NCBI RefSeq assembly: GCF_013205055.1
Contig: NZ_JABMLF010000005.1
Location: 310,001-374,000 of the forward strand
From: Rathayibacter sp. VKM Ac-2856
GTDB taxonomy: Bacteria > Actinomycetota > Actinomycetes > Actinomycetales > Microbacteriaceae
Reading direction: 5' to 3'
DNA length: 64,000 nucleotides
In this document: piece after piece, positions 52,442 to 62,805 of the stretch
Layout of the letters: the number at the start of each line of letters is the position of its first letter
How positions within the stretch are numbered: the first letter of the stretch is position 1
Made by a program: the position numbers and the translations under genes
Notes under the pieces: generated by a model
Told to the model about the DNA's origin: nothing
Seen by the model: the letters and a program-made list of their open reading frames with translations, nothing else
The model's database searches: none

Positions 52442-52458
52442 GTCCTGCGACCCCGCAC

Positions 52459-52491
52459 GTCCGGCCCGTCGGTGATCCCGGCGGGCCGGAC
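52459..52491 (+). terminator. Hairpin terminator after the MHS transporter
   Basis: GTCCGGCCCG at 52459-52468 pairs perfectly with CGGGCCGGAC at 52482-52491 across a 13-nt loop, 18 bases after the stop. Confidence 0.65.
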
Positions 52492-52619
52492 CCGTCTCCG
52501 GGCACTGCCGCGACCGGCGCTCGGCGTCGCGACCGGCGGCCGGTTCGCAGCAACGAGGGGGCAGAATGGACGGCGGCCTGCACGGAGCACGGCAGGGGAC
52601 GAGCGAGGACGAACGAGCG

Positions 52620-54446
<1,827 letters not shown>

Positions 54447-54508
54447 GCCGCCCGGGTGCGGGGCCCGAGGCGCGCGGTCAGAGCTCTGCAGTACGGGTCG
54501 GCAGCGAG

Positions 54509-55252
54509 TCAGCGCGGCGGCATCCGCAGCGCGCCGTCCAGGCGGATCACCTCGCCGTTGAGCATCGGGTTCTCGATCACGTGGCGGACGAGCGCCGCGA
54601 ACTCCGACGGCCGGCCGAGTCGCGCCGGATGCGGCACGGCCTCGCCGAGGGCCGTGCGGGCCGCCTCGGGCAGGCCGGCGAGCAGCGGTGTGTCGAAGGT
54701 GCCGGGTGCGATCGAGACGACCCGGATCAGCACGGCGGCCAGCTCGCGGGCGAGCGGCAGGGTCAGCGCGGCGACCGCGCCCTTCGAGGCGGCGTAGGCG
54801 GCCTGGCCGATCTGCCCTTCGAAGGCGGCCACGGAGGACGTGGTCACGAGGACGCCCCGCTCCCCGTCGACGGGCTCCGCCTCGGCGATCGCGGCCGCCG
54901 CGAGCCGCAGCACGTTCAGGGTGCCCACGGTGTTGATCCGCAGCACCCGCTCGAAGGCGTCGAGCGCGAGCGGCCCGTCGCGGCCGAGCAGCCGGCCGGG
55001 AGTGGCGACCCCGGCGCAGGCGACGGCGATCCGGAGCCCGTCCGCGGCCGCGACGGCGCGCTGCACGGCGTCGGCGTCGAGCACGTCGCCCGCGACGCGC
55101 ACGATCGACTCCGGGACGTCGGCGGCGTCGAGTGCCGCAGGGAGATCGAGCACGACGACCCGCGCGCCGGCCTCGTCGAGGGCGCGCGCCGTCGCCGCGC
55201 CGAGCCCGGAGGCTCCCCCGGAGACCAGCGCGGAGCAGCCCTCGACGCGCAT
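54509..55252 (-). CDS. Short-chain dehydrogenase (3-hydroxyacyl-CoA dehydrogenase type 2-like)
   Basis: A 247-residue Rossmann oxidoreductase. The nucleotide loop is ALVSGGASGLGAATA, with Asp in VVVLDLP selecting NAD. The catalytic Ser/Tyr/Lys are in VTTSSVAAFEGQIGQAAYAASKG, and NPMLNGEVIRLDGALRM closes the fold, as in HSD10-type beta-oxidation dehydrogenases. Its ATG overlaps the stop of the lipoprotein gene by one base (TGATG), so the two are translated together. Confidence 0.88.
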   Translation of the reverse strand: MRVEGCSALVSGGASGLGAATARALDEAGARVVVLDLPAALDAADVPESIVRVAGDVLDADAVQRAVAAADGLRIAVACAGVATPGRLLGRDGPLALDAFERVLRINTVGTLNVLRLAAAAIAEAEPVDGERGVLVTTSSVAAFEGQIGQAAYAASKGAVAALTLPLARELAAVLIRVVSIAPGTFDTPLLAGLPEAARTALGEAVPHPARLGRPSEFAALVRHVIENPMLNGEVIRLDGALRMPPR

Positions 55253-55638
55253 CAGGGGGCGATCGTCGGCACGGGGGCGTCGGTGGACAGCGCCTCCGCG
55301 GAGCAGTCGGTGAAGGTGCGGTCGTAGTCGGCGATCGCCTGCTGCGCCGCCAGCGACTCCGCGTCGTCCACGGGCTCCTCCGGGGCGAGGGGCCGCTCGC
55401 CGAGGCCGTAGCGCGCCAGGCAGCGGGTGATGGCCTGCGAGACGGCGTCTCCCCCCGTCGCGATCCCCGCGGTCGCGGCCGGTGTCGACTCCGTCGCCCC
55501 GGTCGTCCGCGAGGGGGCGACCCCGGAGTCCGGGACCTCGGCCGGGTCGAGCGCGCAGCCCGCGGTCAGCAGCGCGAGCAGCACCGCGGAGGCGGCGGGC
55601 AGCACGCGGACGGCGCGGGGCCGGGAGCGCTCGGACAT
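55252..55638 (-). CDS. Hypothetical lipoprotein
   Basis: A 128-residue protein with a lipoprotein signal ending ALLTAGC (lipid-modified Cys28). The mature part is Thr/Ala/Pro-rich, then AVSQAITRCLARYGLGERPL and SLAAQQAIADYDRTFTDC, with two cysteines that may form a disulfide. Short lipoproteins of this design are common in actinomycetes; function unknown. It is upstream of and overlapping the SDR gene. Confidence 0.75.
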   Translation of the reverse strand: MSERSRPRAVRVLPAASAVLLALLTAGCALDPAEVPDSGVAPSRTTGATESTPAATAGIATGGDAVSQAITRCLARYGLGERPLAPEEPVDDAESLAAQQAIADYDRTFTDCSAEALSTDAPVPTIAP

Positions 55639-55854
55639 GGGCGACCTCGCAGGGGTGCGGTGGCGGACGAGGGACGGGCAGCGGAGCACCGGTGCCGGCC
55701 GCTGTCGTGGCGAGCGTAACGCAGGCCCTCGTCGCGGGGGGCGCCGCGGGCGGCGGTCGGACCGGAAAGGGGGCGCTCAGGACCGAACGGGGGTGGCCGG
55801 GGCCCGCCTGGCCCGCGGGGGGCGACGGAGGTCGACGGAGGCGAGCGGGCGCAC

Positions 55855-56655
55855 TCAGCTCGCCGCGAGCGCCCACATCGCGACCGCGCTCGCCGCCGCC
55901 ACGTTCAGCGAGTCGATCCCGTGCCGCATCGGGATCTGCACCGCGACGTCCGCGGCGGCCAGCGCCTCGGGGGTCAGCCCCTCCCCCTCGGTGCCGAGGA
56001 CGAGCGCGACCCGCTCGGGCGCGTCCGCCGCGAAGTCGCGCAGCGGCACCGCCTCCGGGGTCAGCGCCATCGCCGCGATCGTGAAGCCGGCTTCGTGCAG
56101 GAGCGCCTGCGTGCTCGTCCAGTCGCCCACCCGCGTCCACGGCACCTGCAGCACCGTGCCCATGCTCACCCGGATCGCGCGGCGGTAGAAGGGGTCGGAG
56201 CAGCGCGGCGTCACCAGCACCGCGTCGGCCCCGATCGCGCCGACCGAGCGGAAGATCGCGCCGACGTTGGTCGGGTCGACCACGTTCTCGAGCACGACCA
56301 CGCGCCGGGCGCCGGCGAGCAGCCGAGCGGGATCGGCCAGCACCGGCCGGTCGAGCGCGGCGATCAGCCCGCGGTGCAGCGTGTAGCCGGTCAGCTCGGC
56401 CAGCAGCTCACCGGGCCCCGTGAACACGGGCACGTCGCGGTCCCCGAGCAGCCGCTCGGCCTCCTCGACGGACCCGCCGAGCGAGAGCACCGAGCGCGGC
56501 CGGTGCCCCGCGGCGAGCGCGCGCTCGAGCACCAGCGCCGACTCCGCGAGGTAGAGGCCGTGCGGGCCGCGGGCGTTCTTCAGCGCGACGTCCGTGGCGT
56601 GCGCGTAGTCGCGCAGCCGCGGGTCCTCGAGCGAGCGGACCTCGATCAGCTCCAC
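55855..56655 (-). CDS. TrmH/SpoU family RNA 2'-O-methyltransferase
   Basis: A 266-residue SPOUT enzyme with a substrate-binding N-terminal domain (YAHATDVALKN). It carries the three SpoU motifs ENVVDPTNVGAIFRSVGAIG, RVALVLGTEGEGL and IPMRHGIDSLNVAAA. It methylates a ribose of rRNA or tRNA; the target nucleotide cannot be told. Its 5' end is three bases from the stop of the succinate-semialdehyde dehydrogenase gene, so the two form one transcript. Confidence 0.9.
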   Translation of the reverse strand: MELIEVRSLEDPRLRDYAHATDVALKNARGPHGLYLAESALVLERALAAGHRPRSVLSLGGSVEEAERLLGDRDVPVFTGPGELLAELTGYTLHRGLIAALDRPVLADPARLLAGARRVVVLENVVDPTNVGAIFRSVGAIGADAVLVTPRCSDPFYRRAIRVSMGTVLQVPWTRVGDWTSTQALLHEAGFTIAAMALTPEAVPLRDFAADAPERVALVLGTEGEGLTPEALAAADVAVQIPMRHGIDSLNVAAASAVAMWALAAS

Positions 56656-56658
56656 GGA

Positions 56659-58146
56659 TCAGGCGAACGGATCGGGGGTGAGCGTGTACTTGGTGCTGAG
56701 GTACTCGTGAATGCCCTCGAGTCCGCCCTCGCGGCCGAGACCCGACTGCTTGACCCCGCCGAAGGGCGCCGCCGCGTTCGACACGACGCCGACGTTCAGG
56801 CCCATCATCCCGGTGGCGAGGCGCTCGATCATCCGCTGGCCGCGGGCGAGGTCGCGGGTGAACACGTAGGAGACCAGGCCGAACTCGGTGTCGTTGGCGA
56901 GGCGGACGGCCTCGTCCTCGTCGCGGAACGGCACGATCGCCAGCACCGGCCCGAAGATCTCGGTGCGGAGGATCTCGCTGCCGGGCGCGACCCCCGTGAT
57001 CACCGTCGGCTCGTAGAAGTGGCCGGCCCCCTCGATCGGGTGCCCGCCCGTGCGGATCTGGGCGCCGCGGTCGACGGCGTCCCGGACGAGCGACTCGGCC
57101 TTGGCGGTGGCGCGGTCGTCGATGAGCGGCCCGATGCCGACGCCCGGCTCGGTGCCGCGGCCGACCGTCAGCGCGCGGACGCGCTCGGTGACCCGGGCGG
57201 CGAACTCCTCGGCGACCGACTCGTGCACGAAGAAGCGGTTGGCGGCCGTGCAGGCCTGGCCGATGTTGCGGAACTTCGCGAGCATCGCGCCCTCGACCGC
57301 GCGGTCGAGATCGGCGTCCTCGAAGACGACGAACGGCGCGTTGCCGCCCAGCTCCATCGACGTGCGGAGCACGCCCTCGGCCGCCTGCTGCAGCAGCGTG
57401 CGCCCGACCGGCGTCGAGCCGGTGAAGGAGAGCTTGCTCAGCCGCGGGTCGGAGAGGATCGGCTCCGAGACCGCGCCGGCCGACGAGGTGGTGACGACGT
57501 TGACGACGCCGTCCGGCACGCCCGCCTCGGCGAGCAGCGCGGCGAAGGCGAGCGTCGTCAGCGGCGTGAGCTCGGCCGGCTTCACGACGACGGTGCAGCC
57601 GGCGGCGAGGGCCGGGGCGATCTTGCGCGTCGCCATTGCGAGCGGGAAGTTCCACGGGGTGATCAGGTAGCAGGGGCCGACGGGGTGCTGCGAGACGATC
57701 ATCCGCCCCGTGCCCTCCGGGTTGACGCCGTAGCGGCCCGAGATGCGCACCGCCTCCTCGCTGAACCAGCGGAGGAACTCACCGCCGTAGGCGACCTCGC
57801 CCAGTGCCTCGGCGAACGGCTTGCCCATCTCGAGCGTCATCAGCAGGGCGAAGTCGTCCTTGCGCTCCTGCAGCAGGTCGAACGCGCGGCGGAGGATCTC
57901 CGCGCGCTTCCGCGGGGCCGTGGCGGCCCAGTCGGGTCCGGCGGCGACGGCGGCGTCGAGCGCTCGCACGCCGTCCTCCGGGGTCGCGTCGGCGATCGTG
58001 CGGATCACCTCGCCGGTGGCCGGGTCCTCGACGTCGATCGTGCCTCCCGCGGAGCCGTCGACCCAGGCGCCGCCGATGAACAGCTGCGCGGGGACGCGGG
58101 CGAGCAGGGCCGCCTCGGCGGCGCTTCGAACGACGGAATCACTCAC
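56659..58146 (-). CDS. gabD: NAD(P)-dependent succinate-semialdehyde dehydrogenase
   Basis: A 495-residue aldehyde dehydrogenase of the GabD group. It has ITPWNFPLAMATRKIAPALA, the NAD loop FTGSTPVGRTLLQQ, the base in TSMELGGNAPFVVFEDAD, the nucleophile in GQACTAANRFFVHE, and the C-terminal FGGVKQSGLGREGG. It oxidises succinate semialdehyde, the last step of GABA breakdown; no GABA transaminase is in the window, so the exact substrate is inferred. Confidence 0.9.
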   Translation of the reverse strand: MSDSVVRSAAEAALLARVPAQLFIGGAWVDGSAGGTIDVEDPATGEVIRTIADATPEDGVRALDAAVAAGPDWAATAPRKRAEILRRAFDLLQERKDDFALLMTLEMGKPFAEALGEVAYGGEFLRWFSEEAVRISGRYGVNPEGTGRMIVSQHPVGPCYLITPWNFPLAMATRKIAPALAAGCTVVVKPAELTPLTTLAFAALLAEAGVPDGVVNVVTTSSAGAVSEPILSDPRLSKLSFTGSTPVGRTLLQQAAEGVLRTSMELGGNAPFVVFEDADLDRAVEGAMLAKFRNIGQACTAANRFFVHESVAEEFAARVTERVRALTVGRGTEPGVGIGPLIDDRATAKAESLVRDAVDRGAQIRTGGHPIEGAGHFYEPTVITGVAPGSEILRTEIFGPVLAIVPFRDEDEAVRLANDTEFGLVSYVFTRDLARGQRMIERLATGMMGLNVGVVSNAAAPFGGVKQSGLGREGGLEGIHEYLSTKYTLTPDPFA

Positions 58147-58228
58147 GAGAACACTCTTCCTGTGCGGATCGAGTCGTGCGGACCCCGCACGACCATGCTT
58201 CTCAGTCTACGACCGGCTCCGAGGAGGA

Positions 58229-58873
58229 TCAGGAGCCGGCGACGCCTGTGGAGGCGGAGGGGCCTGTGGAGGAGGGTGCCATGGAGGAGGGTGCAGTGGA
58301 GGACGACGGCTCCACCCGCACGCCCGCCGCCTCGAGCTCGCGCAGCGCGGCGGCGCTCGCCTCGGCCGACACCCCGGCGACGAGGTCGGACAGGACGCGG
58401 ACCTCGAGTCCGGCCTTCCGCGCATCGAGCGCCGACGCCCGCACGCAGTAGTCGGTGGCCAGCCCCACCACGTCGAGCTCGGTCACGCCCAGGCGCTCGA
58501 GCAGCTCCGGCACCGCCGCGCCGTCGTCCGCCGTGCCCTCGAAGGCCGAGTAGGACGGCCGGCCCTGCCCCTTGCGGATGTGCACGTCGACCGCGTCGAG
58601 CGCGAGCGCCGGGTGGTACTCCGCGCCGTCCGTGCCGGCCACGCAGTGCACGGGCCAGGTGTCGACGAAGTCGGGCTGAGCGGCGAAGTGGCCGCCGTTG
58701 TCGGAGTCGCCGTCGTGCCAGTCGCGCGAGGCGAGGACCGTCGCGTAGCGGCCGGGCTGCGCGGCGAGGTGGGCGGTGATGCCCTCGGCGACGCGGGTGC
58801 CGCCGGTCACGGCGAGCGCGCCCTCCTCGGTGAAGTCGTTCTGCACGTCGACGATCAGGAGTGCCGTGGTCAT
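58229..58873 (-). CDS. pncA: Isochorismatase-family nicotinamidase
   Basis: A 214-residue cysteine hydrolase that converts nicotinamide to nicotinate for NAD salvage. The catalytic triad is visible: Asp in LLIVDVQNDFTEEG, Lys in VHIRKGQGRPSYSAFEG and Cys in GLATDYCVRASALDA, with metal ligands in SRDWHDGDSDNGGHF. The last ~25 residues are a Ser/Thr/Pro/Ala tail encoded by imperfect tandem GGAGGAGGGTGCC units. GAGAGGA precedes the ATG. Upstream, GTCGGAGTCGG-type direct repeats fill 58886-58930. Confidence 0.88.
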   Translation of the reverse strand: MTTALLIVDVQNDFTEEGALAVTGGTRVAEGITAHLAAQPGRYATVLASRDWHDGDSDNGGHFAAQPDFVDTWPVHCVAGTDGAEYHPALALDAVDVHIRKGQGRPSYSAFEGTADDGAAVPELLERLGVTELDVVGLATDYCVRASALDARKAGLEVRVLSDLVAGVSAEASAAALRELEAAGVRVEPSSSTAPSSMAPSSTGPSASTGVAGS

Positions 58874-58956
58874 GGTGGTCCTCTCGGGGTCGGAGTCGGC
58901 GGTGTCGGAGTCGGTGTCGGCCGGTCGGAGCGGGCGGGCGGTGGGAGCCACCGCGG

Positions 58957-60381
58957 TCAGGAGTCGGAGAGCGCGCCGCCGCAGCGGTAGAAGCCGGTGA
59001 CGAGGGTGTCGATCGCGGTCTTCGCCGAGTCGGAGACGTCGCCGAGCGCGTAGACGGCGAAGGTGAGCGCCGTGCCGTCCTGGGCGTCGACGACACCGGC
59101 GAGCGTGTAGCCCGTGTCGATCCAGCCGGTCTTCGCGCGGACGGCGCCGTCCGCCACGGCGTTGTCGCCGGCGAAGCGGTCGGCGTAGGACAGCGATCCG
59201 GTGCGCCCGGAGACGGGGAGGCCGTCGAGCAGGACGCCGAGCTGCCCCTCGCGCGCCTGGATCCTCCGCAGCAGGCTCGTGAAGTACGCGGGCGCCACGG
59301 CGTTGTCGTCGCTCAGCCCGGAGCCGTCGGCGATCACGATCCCCGTCGTGTCCACTCCGTAGCCCGCGAGGCCCTGGAGGACGCCCGCCTGCTCGGCGCC
59401 GAAGTCGCTGCCGGAGCCGGTGCGGATCGCGACCAGGCGGGCGAGCATCTCGGCGATCGCGTTGTCCGAGACCAGCAGCATCTGCTGCACGAGCGTGCTC
59501 ACCGGCGCGGACTCGACGGTGCCGAGCACCCGCGCCCCCGCCGGGGCGGTGCCGGTGGACACGGTCGGCGAGCCGGGCAGCTCGTCGGCGAAGGCGTCGC
59601 CCGCGCGGCCGATCGGGTCGTCGCCGCGGCGGGAGGTGGTGGCGGTCGGGTCGGCGCGGTCGCCGTCGACCTGCAGGGCGGTGATCTCGGGCATGTAGCC
59701 GTCGGTCTGCTCCTTGCGGTTCCAGCTCGGCTGCCAGGTCTCACCGGAGTAGAGCGAGGCGTCGAGCACGAGCGAGGAGATCGGCGTGCCCGCGGTCGCG
59801 GGATCGGCGGCCCAGGCGTCCTCGACCTGCGCGGCGAGGTCGTCCAGGTGCGCGGCGCCGGCGTAGACCGACTGCTGTCCGCTCGGCAGCCGGCTCAGAG
59901 TGAGGTCTCCGCCGCCGACCAGTACGACGCTGCCCGGTGCGGCGCCCGCGACGACGGTCGTGGCGATCCGAGTGTCCGGGCCGAGGACGGCGAGGGCCGA
60001 GGCGGCCGTGAGGATCTTGAGGGCTGAGGCGGTGCGCGAGGCGGTCTCGCCGCCGCGGTCGAAGAGCACCTCGCCGGTGGCGGCGTCGACCACTCGCGCC
60101 TGCATGGCGCCCAGGCGCGGATCGGCGGCGAGCCCGGCGACCGAGCAGGTGCGCAGCGCCTCGGCGGTGTCCGCTCCGGCGGGGCGCGCGGTCGGCACGA
60201 GCGTCGCGGTCGGTGTCGCCTCCGCGGTCGTCGGCGCCGGGCTCGCCGGGGCGGCGGCGGGAGCGGCGGTCCGGCCGAGGGCGGATCCGGCGCCGAACGC
60301 TCCGACGCCCAGCAGGACGGCGACGACGGCGGCAGCGGCCACGAGGGCGCGCGGTCGACGGCGGGGCGGGGTGTCGGTCAT
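58957..60381 (-). CDS. dacB: D-alanyl-D-alanine carboxypeptidase / endopeptidase (PBP4 type)
   Basis: A 474-residue class C penicillin-binding protein (S13) that trims or cuts peptidoglycan peptides. A membrane anchor or signal (ALVAAAAVVAVLLGVGAFGAG) leads to a Pro/Thr linker. The active-site motifs are SALK (SxxK, in TASALKILTAA), SDN (SxN, in LLVSDNAIAEML) and KTG in VRAKTGWIDTGYTLAG. The ATG has TACCCT 7 nt upstream. It ends just before the nicotinamidase gene. Confidence 0.92.
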   Translation of the reverse strand: MTDTPPRRRPRALVAAAAVVAVLLGVGAFGAGSALGRTAAPAAAPASPAPTTAEATPTATLVPTARPAGADTAEALRTCSVAGLAADPRLGAMQARVVDAATGEVLFDRGGETASRTASALKILTAASALAVLGPDTRIATTVVAGAAPGSVVLVGGGDLTLSRLPSGQQSVYAGAAHLDDLAAQVEDAWAADPATAGTPISSLVLDASLYSGETWQPSWNRKEQTDGYMPEITALQVDGDRADPTATTSRRGDDPIGRAGDAFADELPGSPTVSTGTAPAGARVLGTVESAPVSTLVQQMLLVSDNAIAEMLARLVAIRTGSGSDFGAEQAGVLQGLAGYGVDTTGIVIADGSGLSDDNAVAPAYFTSLLRRIQAREGQLGVLLDGLPVSGRTGSLSYADRFAGDNAVADGAVRAKTGWIDTGYTLAGVVDAQDGTALTFAVYALGDVSDSAKTAIDTLVTGFYRCGGALSDS

Positions 60382-60468
60382 CCGGACCAGGGTAACGGGC
60401 CGGGATCGACGGGGCCTGGGCAAGGAGCGATGGCTACACTTGCGGCTACACCACGGGTTGTTGTTCGG

Positions 60469-60541
60469 AGCCGCCTGTCGGAATCGAACCGACGACCTTC
60501 TCATTACGAGTGAGACGCTCTACCGACTGAGCTAAGGCGGC
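60469..60541 (-). tRNA. tRNA-Thr (CGT anticodon)
   Basis: A 73-nt cloverleaf on the minus strand: acceptor GCCGCC/GGCGGC, D arm TTAGCTCAGTCGGTAGAGC, anticodon stem TCTCA/TGAGA with loop CTCGTAA (anticodon CGT at 60506-60508), and T arm GTCGGTTCGATTCCGAC. CCA is not encoded. Confidence 0.97.
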
Positions 60542-60628
60542 GTGCTCGCGAGGCGCTGGCCCCGGACACGATTACACAGCATAGCCTGCTCGCGGGCGCG
60601 GGCGTGAATCGAGGCGCCGGGCGGGCGT

Positions 60629-61285
60629 CTACTCGCTCAGGGCGCCGCGCAGCTCCTCGAACGAGTGCACGATCAGCCCCGGCAGCGCGTCGCGGCCGTC
60701 GTGGTCGACCCAGCCGGCCCAGGCGTGCCGCATCGCGGCGAGACCGAGCAGGGTGAGCATCCGAGCGCGGCTGCGCACCGCCTCGGGACCCGCTCCACCG
60801 CGGGCCAGGCGCTCGGCGACCAGGTCCTCGATCGCCAGCTCGAACTCGCGCATGCCGGCGATCTTGAGGCCGACGAGCTGCGGGTGCTCGCGGAAGAGGG
60901 TGCGCCGCAGCAGGTGCAGCTCGCGGTCCTCCTCACCCGGGACCTCGGCCGCCGCGACGAAGACGGCCTGCAGGTCGACGAGGACGGGGGCGCCGCCGGC
61001 GAGGAACGCCGCTGCCGTCTCGTCGGAGATCACCGGCAGCCCGCCGACGAGCGCGTCCTCCTTCGAGGCGAAGTAGTTGAAGAAGGTGCGGGTCGAGACG
61101 TCGGCCGTTCGCGAGACGTCCTCGATGGTCACCCGGTCCGGGCCCCGCTCACCCGCCAGGCGCAGCACCGCGGTCTCGATCGCGCGCCGGGTCGCGAGCC
61201 GCTTGCGCTCGCGCAGGCCCGGCTGCTCGGTCGCGCCGCGGCGGTCCTGCTCCATCGCGCCGCGGCGCTCCTGCTCGGTCAGCAC
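60629..61285 (-). CDS. TetR/AcrR family transcriptional regulator
   Basis: A 218-residue repressor-type regulator. The N-terminal helix-turn-helix is RVTIEDVSRTADVSTRTFFNYFASKEDAL; the C-terminal ligand domain is all-helical and variable. The GTG at 61285 is preferred because GAGGAGG lies 7 nt upstream and because it overlaps the stop of the hydrolase gene; an ATG ten codons later is possible. The start carries a near-perfect 8-residue repeat, TEQERRGA MEQDRRGA TEQ. It is the last gene of holB-hydrolase-tetR. Confidence 0.88.
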   Translation of the reverse strand: MLTEQERRGAMEQDRRGATEQPGLRERKRLATRRAIETAVLRLAGERGPDRVTIEDVSRTADVSTRTFFNYFASKEDALVGGLPVISDETAAAFLAGGAPVLVDLQAVFVAAAEVPGEEDRELHLLRRTLFREHPQLVGLKIAGMREFELAIEDLVAERLARGGAGPEAVRSRARMLTLLGLAAMRHAWAGWVDHDGRDALPGLIVHSFEELRGALSE

Positions 61286-62805
61286 TGCGGGTCCTCCTCG
61301 GGGACGACGCCCTCGAGCAGGTACGCGTCGACGGTGTCGTTCACGCACGCGTTCGACTTGTTGTAGGCCGTGTGGCCCTCGCCGTCGAAGGTGACCAGGT
61401 GCCCGTCGGACAGCTCGCCCGCGAGCGCCTGCGCCCAGACGTACGGGGTCGCCGGGTCGTTGGTGGTGCCGACGACGAGGATCGGGCCGGAGCCGTCTGC
61501 GGTGATCGGCTCGCGCGAGCCCTCGAACGCGGCCGGCCACTCGCCGCAGAGGATGTCGCCGTAGGCCAGGTAGCGGCCGAGCGTGGGCGCCGCGGCCTCG
61601 ATCTCGGCGGCGTCCGCGCGCATCGACTCGGTCCCGGCGTCGTAGGCGTAGTCGACGCAGTTGATCGCGAGGAACGCCTCGGTCGTGTTGCCGTCGTAGG
61701 CGCCGTCGGGCGTGCGGCCGTTGTAGGCGTCCGCGTACTGGAAGGCGATCTCCGCGCCGCCCCTCCGGACGTCCGCGAGCATCTCGCTGAGCCCGCCCCA
61801 GGCCGAGGCGGAGTAGAGCGGGTAGACGATCGCGGTGAGCAGCGTGCTCGAGCCCAGCTGCCGACCGTTCTCGGCGCGGATCGGCGACGCGTCGACCCGC
61901 TCGAGCATCGCGGCCACCTGGGTCATCCCCTCGTCGACGGTGCCGGTGAAGGGGCAGCTCTCGGAGCCGAGGCAGTCGGCCAGGTAGGCGCGCAGTGCGC
62001 TCTCGAAGCCGATCGCCTGCTCGCGGACGACGTCGAGCGACGTGGCGGCGGGGTCGATGGCGCCGTCGAGCACGAGCCGGCCGACGCGGTCCGGGAAGAG
62101 CCCGGCGTAGGTCGCGCCGAGGAAGGTGCCGTAGGAGTAGCCGAGGTAGTGCAGCGACTCGTCGCCGAGAGCCGCGCGCAGCACGTCGAGGTCGCGTGCC
62201 GCGCTGGTCGTGCCGACCTCGGCCAGCAGCGGTCCGCTGCCCTGCTCGCAGGCGGCGGCGAACGCGGCGGACGCGGTGCGCTGCGCGGCGATCCACTCGT
62301 CGCTGCCGCGCTCCCCCGGGACGATGTCGTAGAGGTAGGCGTCGAGCCCGGCGGCGTCGAGGCAGGTGACGGCGGTCGAGGCGCCGACGCCCCGCGGATC
62401 GAAGCCGACCACGTCGAAGCGCGCGGCGAGCTCCTCGTCGACGGCGTAGTCGACGCTGTCGCGGACGAGGTCGACACCCGAGGCGCCGGGCCCGCCGGGG
62501 TTCACCAGGAGGGAGCCGATCGCGTCGCCGCCCGTCGCCGGGTGGCGGATCAGGGCGATCGACGCGGTCTCACCGGCCGGCTCGTCCCAGTCGAGCGGGA
62601 CGGTCGCGTCCGTGCACTGGGCACCGTCGCCGCAGTCGTCCCAGACCAGGACCTGCCCGTAGTACTGCTCGAGGTCCGCCTCGACCGGCTGGGCCGCGGG
62701 CGTCGACGTGCGCTCGAGCGTCGGACCGGGGGCGACGCAGCCCGAGAGCAGCGCCACGACGGCGCCGACGGCGGCGATCGCCGACCAGCGGCCGGGGCGC
62801 CTCAC
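61279..62805 (-). CDS. Secreted alpha/beta hydrolase, TAP-like (lipoprotein)
   Basis: A 508-residue tripeptidyl-aminopeptidase-like hydrolase with a lipoprotein signal ending ALLSGC (Cys23). It has the oxyanion region LLVNPGGPGASGVDL, the nucleophile elbow YLGYSYGTFLGATYA, GDILCGEWP, the acid strand PILVVGTTNDPATP and the histidine in FDGEGHTAYNKSN, with paired cysteines typical of exported members. The GTG start overlaps the holB stop (GTGA) and the stop overlaps the tetR start, so the regulator may control its own operon. Confidence 0.92.
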   Translation of the reverse strand: MRRPGRWSAIAAVGAVVALLSGCVAPGPTLERTSTPAAQPVEADLEQYYGQVLVWDDCGDGAQCTDATVPLDWDEPAGETASIALIRHPATGGDAIGSLLVNPGGPGASGVDLVRDSVDYAVDEELAARFDVVGFDPRGVGASTAVTCLDAAGLDAYLYDIVPGERGSDEWIAAQRTASAAFAAACEQGSGPLLAEVGTTSAARDLDVLRAALGDESLHYLGYSYGTFLGATYAGLFPDRVGRLVLDGAIDPAATSLDVVREQAIGFESALRAYLADCLGSESCPFTGTVDEGMTQVAAMLERVDASPIRAENGRQLGSSTLLTAIVYPLYSASAWGGLSEMLADVRRGGAEIAFQYADAYNGRTPDGAYDGNTTEAFLAINCVDYAYDAGTESMRADAAEIEAAAPTLGRYLAYGDILCGEWPAAFEGSREPITADGSGPILVVGTTNDPATPYVWAQALAGELSDGHLVTFDGEGHTAYNKSNACVNDTVDAYLLEGVVPEEDPQC

